DNA from: Anodontia alba
Lineage: Eukaryota > Mollusca > Bivalvia > Lucinida > Lucinidae
Reading direction: 5' to 3'
Assembly (NCBI GenBank): GCA_964016985.1
Contig: OZ024830.1
Location: 18,184,191-18,248,190 of the forward strand
DNA length: 64,000 bases
The position numbers and the translations under genes were made by a program. Each line of letters starts with the position of its first letter. Positions within the stretch are counted from its first letter, which is position 1. Below the pieces are notes generated by a model. That model made no database searches. It was not told the DNA's origin and saw only the letters and a program-made list of their open reading frames with translations. This document shows, piece after piece, positions 57,667 to 64,000 of the stretch.

Positions 57667-58220
57667 GATTGAGACTGAAGAAATAGGAAAATGCAACAGC
57701 AATGGCCTCCTTCTTATTCAGAAGTGTGAGAGCATGAACTACTAATCTTCCGTCTGCCAATTCGCAACAAGATCCTCGCCCCAAACATTGGCATCTCACT
57801 GATTATGTCATAGTACGAAGAAAGGACAGACGGGATGTCAGAGTGACAAAGACTGTGTGTGGTGCAGTCTGCCGGACAGATCAAAGGCTTGTTGTCAGCA
57901 AACTGAACCGGCGCATTCAGCCTACACGGCGACCACAAGGCAAGAAAGTGCCAGAGAGACTGGATGTCTCCAAGCTGAAACAGCAAGAGACAAGCCTTCA
58001 TCAATGATATCTCCCGCCGATTAGATGCAATGGAATTCCGTTTAGATGATTCAGAAGAGAACTGGACAGAGACACCGTCCACTCTTCAGCAGTGGATTCC
58101 CTAGGACTAGTATCTCACAAACACCAAGACTGGTTTGACGAGAATGACGAAGAAATCCAGGAATTCCTTGAAGAGAAACAGCAAAAACACAAGGCATACC
58201 TTAGTGATACCAGCTCAGTA
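57667..58220 (+). pseudogene. LINE endonuclease/linker fragment, third copy
   Basis: Matches 54565-55170: GGAAAATGCAACAGCAATGG, CATTGGCATCTCACTGATTA, GACAGATCAAAGGCTTGTTG and CACCAAGACTGGTTTGACGA. Both ends truncated; multiple indels. Confidence 0.85.
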
Positions 58221-58373
58221 AACGACATATTATGTTGATTACGAACCTCGGAGGAGACATTTCTTTTCCAATATTAGCAGAAAAGATATCAAAACAGTTT
58301 AAGTAGAAAGGAAATGAAAACAAAAAAAATGTCGTTTAAACGATATAATATGTCGTTTAAACGACATCTTTAT

Positions 58374-58735
58374 CTTTCCATTCTGAAAAAGTAGAGAGGA
58401 AATTTAAACAAAAACATATGTCGTTTAACGACATAATATATCGTATTTAGCTCACCCGAGCTATGCTCAAGATGAGCTATAATAATCACTTTTTGTCCGT
58501 CGTCCGTCCGCTGATCGTCCGTATACGTTTGCAAACAACAACTCCTCCAAAGTCTTTCCATTCTGAAAAAGTAGAGTGGAACTTGAAACAAAAATATGTC
58601 TTTTAACGACGTAATATATCGTATTTTAGCTCACCCGAGCTATGCTCAGGATGAGCTATAATAATCACTTTTTGTCCGTCGTCCGTCCGGTCGTCCGCTG
58701 GTTGCCCATCCGTCCGTATACGCTTTCAAACAACT
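58374..58735. repeat. Tandem duplication, 180-bp period, with GTCCGTC tracts
   Basis: Units start CTTTCCATTCTGAAAAAGTA at 58374 and 58554. Each continues through a TTTAACGAC box, AGCTCACCCGAGCTATGCTC, GATGAGCTATAATAATCAC and CGTCCGTCC. The AGCTCA/TGAGCT part can pair. Just upstream, ATGTCGTTTAAACGACAT (58350 area) is another palindrome. Confidence 0.88.
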
Positions 58736-59086
58736 CCTCAAAAGCCATTAAAGCCGTTTGTCCCCTATTTTGCAGGAATGTTGCTTGGATAGGGTGTTTA
58801 AAATAGCTAAAATTGCGGTGATCTGCCTCTTAGTTTGGTTTCTATGGCAACAGAAATCTCCCGCATACTTATAATTGGAAACTGTTACACTGCAGTTTCT
58901 CTATAACCAGTGAAGTGATGTGAATCATCTTTAGCAGTAATGATAATTTGTTGTCTACCCAGTATATTTTTATAACCAGCCATAATTTTGTTTGGTTGCT
59001 ATGGCAACATTAAATTTTTAAAAGGGATTTTGTTTAAATGACAACTCCTTCAAAAGCACATAATCAGTATGACTCTAATTAAAAAA
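58736..59086. other. Non-coding spacer
   Basis: Two short repeats of GGTTGCTATGGCAAC type (58836-58855, 58992-59008). No gene seen. Confidence 0.5.
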
Positions 59087-60336
59087 GGTAAGAGAAAAGT
59101 CCAGGGAGTGCCACAATCACAAACCGCAGCCCTTCCCAGATCACAAGAGGAAGAGAAAACCGACAAATCTAAACAAGCACAAACCAAACAAACGTACGAA
59201 AAGCACTAAGAATAGCTCTCTCTTCCCCAAGCGAGGTAATCGCAATACTAAAAGGACTGAAAAACACAACAACAAAATGACACACGGAAAGACATACAAC
59301 AAATCGCATCGTAGAATAAACCACAGAGCAGCAAAGAGTAAGACTAATACCGGGACCACCGCCTTAGTACGGTCGGCAGAGCAAACCACCGTGGGGTTTA
59401 AAGCACTTTTACAGCTAGCTAACTTCACCCTGGGTCCCGATGCTACTCTTAATACAGAAATACATAAAAATTCGGTTCGCATAAAGGCTCCCAACTCAGT
59501 CAATGCATCAAAGCGAAAACATAAAAATCAAATTAATCACTATAATAAGCTAAGACGAGTACTCATGGCTAATTCTACTGTATGCTAAAGTAAATGAAAA
59601 CCAAAGTTGAACCACGGCGGGCCAAGCTAAAGACATATCGTCAAGCCCCTGGTTAAAGTTTTACGAAGAGGCCGTCATTGAGTCTGAGGCCCGAACCGCC
59701 GTCGTGCAATTAAAGAGTAAAGCATAGCCATCAACAATGATTTGGTTGACAACAAGGCATGCAGTCTGCCGCATAATAGCCAGGCTATAGCCAATTCTTT
59801 TATAACGGTTAATAAGTTTTCTGAATTGCTCCGAAAAGTTAGATTTACCTACAATTTTTCTAAATCTGTACACTAAGTCACCGTAAAATTCGCGTTCCGA
59901 TATACCTTGTTGCAGAAGTGTTTTCAGACTGATGCTATATTTTTCTAACAAGGCACTGTGTCTGCGATAAAATTACGAAAAGCCTTACGAAGTTTAAAAT
60001 AGCGATAGCCCTGCCTAAGAAGTTTGGCAGTAAGGGCTTTATTACGGTAGTTAAAGTCATTAAGATTTGAAGAAGCTCTGGCGAATCTTATAAGTTGAGA
60101 TATGTATACTCCATATGAGGTACGCCGGGGGACATCGCCATCCAGAAAAGAGAAATGGACTATATCAAAATCAAAATCGTCCCGTTTATCATAAATTTTG
60201 ACGGAAACTGTACCATTAGATATGCATAGATTCAAAATCCGAAAAAGGTGCCTCGGTATCGGAAGAATTTGTTCTATTTAATTGGAGTTCTGTAGAGTAT
60301 ATCCGGTCCACCATTTGGTCAAAGTAAATATTGATA
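59087..60336 (-). mobile_element. Penelope-like element, 3' third with RT C-terminus
   Basis: Minus strand. The 3' end at 59087 (GGTAAGAGAAAAGTCC) is followed by the full 3' region. The RT C-terminal region sits in two frames: NRYKRIGYSLAIMRQTA (59661-59951) and FLDGDVPRRTSYGVYISQLI (59945-60235). It is truncated at GTCAAAGTAAATATTG, shortly after where YLDD would lie. Confidence 0.9.
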
Positions 60337-60750
60337 GATACTTTTATTTCAACTTAAAGCAATATATGCTCATGTGTTGTATGCATGATACAGAAAGAAA
60401 TACAAATGGATTCAATGACATCAAACACATACCACTAAATAACACACTAACAGTTGGGAGAAAACACATATTTTGAGATATCAAAATTCAAATATAATAT
60501 GAAACTAAAAAATGTGTCCACAGTACACGAATGCCCCCGCTGTGGGGTACCTGACTATAAAACTGCAGAATTCTACGTGGTACAAATGCCTTAACCTGAG
60601 TCTGAGAGAATCACGCACATACGCACGTACATACGTATGTACGCACATTCGTACAGACAGACATACATTCGTGCGCACGCACCCACGTACGGAAAACCGA
60701 AAAACTATATGCCCCCGGCATCATCCGTTGCAGGGGCATAAAAATAATAT
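60337..60750. other. Spacer / 3' flank of the LINE, with ACGT-rich tract
   Basis: Contains a CGCACGTACATACGTATGTA tract (about 60615-60690) and an inverted pair, ATGCCCCCG...TGCAGGGGCAT. This could be the LINE 3' UTR or a separate repeat. No gene. Confidence 0.45.
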
Positions 60751-63390
60751 TTAATGATTACTATGATATAATGCTCTAGTTTTAAAGGCCTTTTCTGTGA
60801 AAATACATAAATTTAATATCACGTTCTTACTGTTTGATAGTATAAGTTCTTTCAGTTTCATCATATTTGGTCTATTCCAAAAATATCGCTTTATGTACTG
60901 TTTTCTAAGGTCCCTATATAAAACACATTCTAATAAAAAATGAAATTCATCTTCTAATTTATTACAAATATGACATTTCCTCTGATCTATTGGTATTCTA
61001 TTTGGTCGAGCCCATCTACCTACTTCAACCTCTAGTCTATGTGAAGATAATCTTAATTTACTAAGTGCTATTCTAAACTTTTTTACTTTAACTGTTTCTA
61101 GATATAGCTGAAAATTAAAATTTGAAGACAAAGAATAGAAAGTTGCTCTACTAGACTCTGAGATTCTGCTATTCCAATTCTGTACAAAATTGTCGTTTAA
61201 CGTTATTTTAAATTCTGCCAACAAATTGTTCTTGTTACCAACACCCTGATTTAACCACACTTCATGAAAACCTAATGTTGACAGTAAATCTCTAACTTTT
61301 GAAACCCAATTTATAGAATTTGGTCTATCTTCCAAATCAGTCACTAACATTTTATATGCATACTTGATATACATTCTTTGTTCACTTTCGAGTATTTTAA
61401 ACCAATGATTAATCACAGAATATAAAATACTAGTTTGTAATGATACCCTACCCAGCTCACCATATATAAAGTCATTTTGTGTAGATTTCTTTACCCCGAG
61501 CAATTTCTTGCAAAACTGTAAATGTACCCGCTCTTGTTGCACAGGCTTAGAAAAACCCCACACTTCACTCCCATAACACAGTATAGGCTTAATTAATTTA
61601 TCAAATAATTCAAGTACATGCTTAGGTGATAGTTCAGTAAAATGATATAAATACTGATTTAATTTAAATATTGCCTTTAAAGCTTGGCCAGATAAAGTCT
61701 TATTAGTTTCATTAAAAGAACCGCCAGTTGAGAATGTTATCCCTAAATAAACAAACTTGCTTACAATTTCAACGTTTTTTCCATCATATGTAAAATTCAT
61801 ATTTCTTGGTAAACTACCCCCCTTTCTAAATACCATAATTTTTGTTTTGTCAATATTAACTGTTAATTTCCATTTACTGCAATATTCAGAAAAGATATCT
61901 AAACCATTCTGAAGAGATTCACTAGTATTTGAAAAAATGACAATATCATCAGCATACAATAAAAGATATAACTTCAACATACCTATATCAAAACCCCCAG
62001 CCCCCTTCTGTATTAATTCATTTTCCAAATCATTAAGATACATACTAAATAAAAATGGAGATAAACATTCCCCTTGCCTCACACCAAGGTGACTTGAAAA
62101 ATCATTACTTAATTTATTATCATACTTGACTTTAGACTTAATATTTCTATACATTGACTGAATAACATCTAATATTTTCCCTCTTACACCACTTTGAATT
62201 AATTTATACCAAAGAACATCCCTTACTACAAAGTCAAAAGCCTTTTTAAAATCGATAAAAGCTGCATATAACTTTTTATTTTCATTTACACAGTGTGAAA
62301 TCAGACTATTTAAAACAAAGATGTTATCTAAAGTACTCATTCCTTTTCTAAAACCTGCCTGTGCCTCTACATATATATGGTATTTTTCTGCCCAGTCATT
62401 TAAACGCGTGTTAAGAATACAAGTAAAAAGTTTACCTACCACACTTAATAAGGTTATACCTCTATAGTTCTCTACATTCTCAATGCTTCCTTTCTTATGT
62501 AAAGGAATAATGAAACCATCTCTCCAAGAGTCAGGAAAATAACCTGTATCTAAAATTTTATTAAATAATACATGAAAATAATGTAAAAGGCTATTGATAC
62601 CATACTTAATAAATTCATTTATCAATAAATCAGGTCCACCGCTCTTTCCATTTTTTAAACATTGTACTGCTTTACGAATTTCAGAAATACTTATTTCTAC
62701 ATTAAGTTCATCAAACATTACCCCCAACTCCCCTTTTATATATCTTTCATTATAATACAAAATATCTTCATCAGCCTGGAAAAACCTGCTTTCAGGAAAA
62801 TTTATAGCCCTAAAATAATCTGCAAAATGTTGTGAATTTAAAGTTTTAGACACACCTACTGGACATAATTTTTTCAGTAATTTCCAATAATTCTTTGCAC
62901 TGTCAAAACGGTGTTTTTCTAACATTTCAGTCTGAGATTTTCTATGCTCATATCTACTCTGCCTTAATATTTTCTTATATTCTGCCCTAGCCCTAACCAT
63001 ACTTTCTCGATAATCAATATTCTCCTTATCTAACCTATAATTATCCAAACATCTATAAAAAATACTTCTTTTCAGTTTACATGTCTCATTAAACCACACC
63101 TGTTTTCTTTCAATATATGACTCATCAGTTTGCTTTTTTATAGTCCTTCTAAACAAGGGGTTACAAACAGATTCGATAACTGACTGAAAATGGGCCACAT
63201 TCGAATTTAATGCTTCATGAGACCTAATGGCTGAAATTTCCTCTGTTAAATCATAAATAGCACTTTTCATATCTTCTGACTGTAATGCAGACTGATATTC
63301 ATCAACTAAATTACTATTCCATACATATCTATAATTTAACGCACCTCCAGATAAATCCTCACCATCCAAATTACTAAACAAATTTGACAT
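60751..63390 (-). CDS. LINE reverse transcriptase (CR1/L2-like), open frame
   Basis: An 879-codon open frame, the longest in the window. A linker rich in Arg/Lys comes first (residues 1-230). The RT follows: GKSGGPDLLINEF (about 247), NYRGITLLSVVGKLF (about 306), AGFRKGMSTLDNIF (about 340), AAFIDFKKAFDF (about 376), GVRQGECLSPFLFSMYLND, LLLYADDIVIF (catalytic YADD at about 478), WKLTVNIDKTK and FVYLGITFS. The thumb has LCYGSEVWGF. The C-terminus has a CHICN...DEFHFLLEC zinc-knuckle-like motif (about 825). The frame begins inside ORF2, because endonuclease homology continues upstream across a stop and a frameshift; the Met is not the true start. Clade call is tentative. Confidence 0.88.
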   Translation of the reverse strand: MSNLFSNLDGEDLSGGALNYRYVWNSNLVDEYQSALQSEDMKSAIYDLTEEISAIRSHEALNSNVAHFQSVIESVCNPLFRRTIKKQTDESYIERKQVWFNETCKLKRSIFYRCLDNYRLDKENIDYRESMVRARAEYKKILRQSRYEHRKSQTEMLEKHRFDSAKNYWKLLKKLCPVGVSKTLNSQHFADYFRAINFPESRFFQADEDILYYNERYIKGELGVMFDELNVEISISEIRKAVQCLKNGKSGGPDLLINEFIKYGINSLLHYFHVLFNKILDTGYFPDSWRDGFIIPLHKKGSIENVENYRGITLLSVVGKLFTCILNTRLNDWAEKYHIYVEAQAGFRKGMSTLDNIFVLNSLISHCVNENKKLYAAFIDFKKAFDFVVRDVLWYKLIQSGVRGKILDVIQSMYRNIKSKVKYDNKLSNDFSSHLGVRQGECLSPFLFSMYLNDLENELIQKGAGGFDIGMLKLYLLLYADDIVIFSNTSESLQNGLDIFSEYCSKWKLTVNIDKTKIMVFRKGGSLPRNMNFTYDGKNVEIVSKFVYLGITFSTGGSFNETNKTLSGQALKAIFKLNQYLYHFTELSPKHVLELFDKLIKPILCYGSEVWGFSKPVQQERVHLQFCKKLLGVKKSTQNDFIYGELGRVSLQTSILYSVINHWFKILESEQRMYIKYAYKMLVTDLEDRPNSINWVSKVRDLLSTLGFHEVWLNQGVGNKNNLLAEFKITLNDNFVQNWNSRISESSRATFYSLSSNFNFQLYLETVKVKKFRIALSKLRLSSHRLEVEVGRWARPNRIPIDQRKCHICNKLEDEFHFLLECVLYRDLRKQYIKRYFWNRPNMMKLKELILSNSKNVILNLCIFTEKAFKTRALYHSNH

Positions 63391-64000
63391 TTTTATGGAA
63401 AATTGAAGTAAACAATGATCACTTAATATATTTGGGTCATCAACACTAAAAGTACTAAATAAAGGAAATAATTCTTGGCTCGCAATAACGTAATTAACTA
63501 AACTTTTCCCTTAACTAGCCACATATGTGCACTTCCCAATGGTTTTGTCTTCCCCAACCCTGCCATTTACTATACGCAATCCAGTGTGTTTGCAAAAATC
63601 CAATAATTGGGACCCTTACTTGCCCTAGCCAAGGGGGTGTCAGTTAAATAATCATCGGGAAGTACAGATATGTGGTCAGATGAATCATCCTCTACATAAT
63701 CTGGGAACGTAGATGTCCTTGAATTTAAATCACCACATATCATAAAACTACACTTATTATTAGTAATATTTTGAATGTGCACCATATGATCTGAAATTCT
63801 ATCAAAAATATCCACATTATCTATCAATCTCAGCCTGCTTGACCCTTCAGGAACATTGTAACATAAACATAAGAAAAGATCCTTATCCAAGTTTAACAAT
63901 CTGCCGTCTAACCTTAACCAAATTAAACCATCACTATCAGTTAAAAATAATGTGTTATCGGACACTAGTTCGTCACGAATATATACTAATACACCACCCG
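63391..64000 (-). pseudogene. LINE APE-like endonuclease, partial, off the right edge
   Basis: Minus frame 63965-63570 has SDGLIWLRLDGRLLNLDKD and FMICGDLNSRTS (GDLN catalytic motif). Homology then shifts one frame near 63600 (LLDFCKHTGLRIVNGRVGED, TYVAS), meets a TAA at about 63512, and continues GKSLVNYVIAS and ILSDHCLLQFSI (SDH catalytic motif). That leads straight into the RT frame at 63390. So the element has one stop and one frameshift between two otherwise well-kept domains. The 5' end lies beyond base 64000. Confidence 0.85.

Overview
This window looks like nuclear DNA of an invertebrate animal, most likely a bivalve mollusc. It is AT-rich and intron-poor, with no operons. It is packed with tRNA-headed SINEs, Tc1/mariner and pogo-type DNA transposons, palindromic MITEs, non-LTR retrotransposons and a permuted Penelope-like element. 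The organism call rests on repeat style recalled from bivalve genomes, for example a SINE tail ending in a short AAAC-like repeat. No search was run. Almost nothing here is an intact host gene: the best candidate is one exon of a class-B/adhesion (Methuselah-like) GPCR at about 9.0-10.7 kb.

Layout. 0.3-2.3 kb: a complete but dead Tc1-like transposon with terminal repeats and TA duplication, carrying a SINE with a 16-bp target duplication. 2.4-2.65 kb: an array of TACGTA palindromes. 2.8-8.4 kb: MITEs (some nested), two SINEs and a 200-bp tandem duplication. 9.0-10.7 kb: the GPCR exon. 12.2-17.6 kb: a broken copy, ending in AATAAA plus a 33-bp A tract, of a large expanded invertebrate protein family. 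Its motifs resemble those of FEN1/XPG (PIN-fold) nucleases. 17.6-26 kb: AT-rich spacer with microsatellites and Penelope tails. 26.1-27.9 kb: a mariner element split by a Penelope tail. 28.6-34.1 kb: a minus-strand YqaJ-exonuclease-family gene broken by a 3.8-kb Penelope-like element and by a SINE. 34.2-37.0 kb: a LINE with a 5' inversion and a 25-bp target duplication. 37.2-38.5 kb: two head-to-tail Penelope 3' ends. 41.7-48.6 kb: a MITE cluster plus a 150-bp array carrying inverted AAGGTCA half-sites. 53.4-57.3 kb: a longer LINE of the same family as at 34 kb. 59.1-60.3 kb: another Penelope copy. 60.75-64 kb: a second LINE type with a large open RT frame, running off the right edge.

How the parts relate. 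The Penelope-like family dominates: about eleven copies share one 3' end and are 5'-truncated at different points, as expected for target-primed reverse transcription. It is the insertion inside the FEN-like pseudogene, the mariner and the YqaJ gene, so it is younger than those hosts. Several MITE families with different ends seem to share one internal hairpin module. The main points for follow-up are the two poorly described nuclease-like families (FEN-like and YqaJ), the nested-insertion history, the twin-primed LINE and the half-site array.
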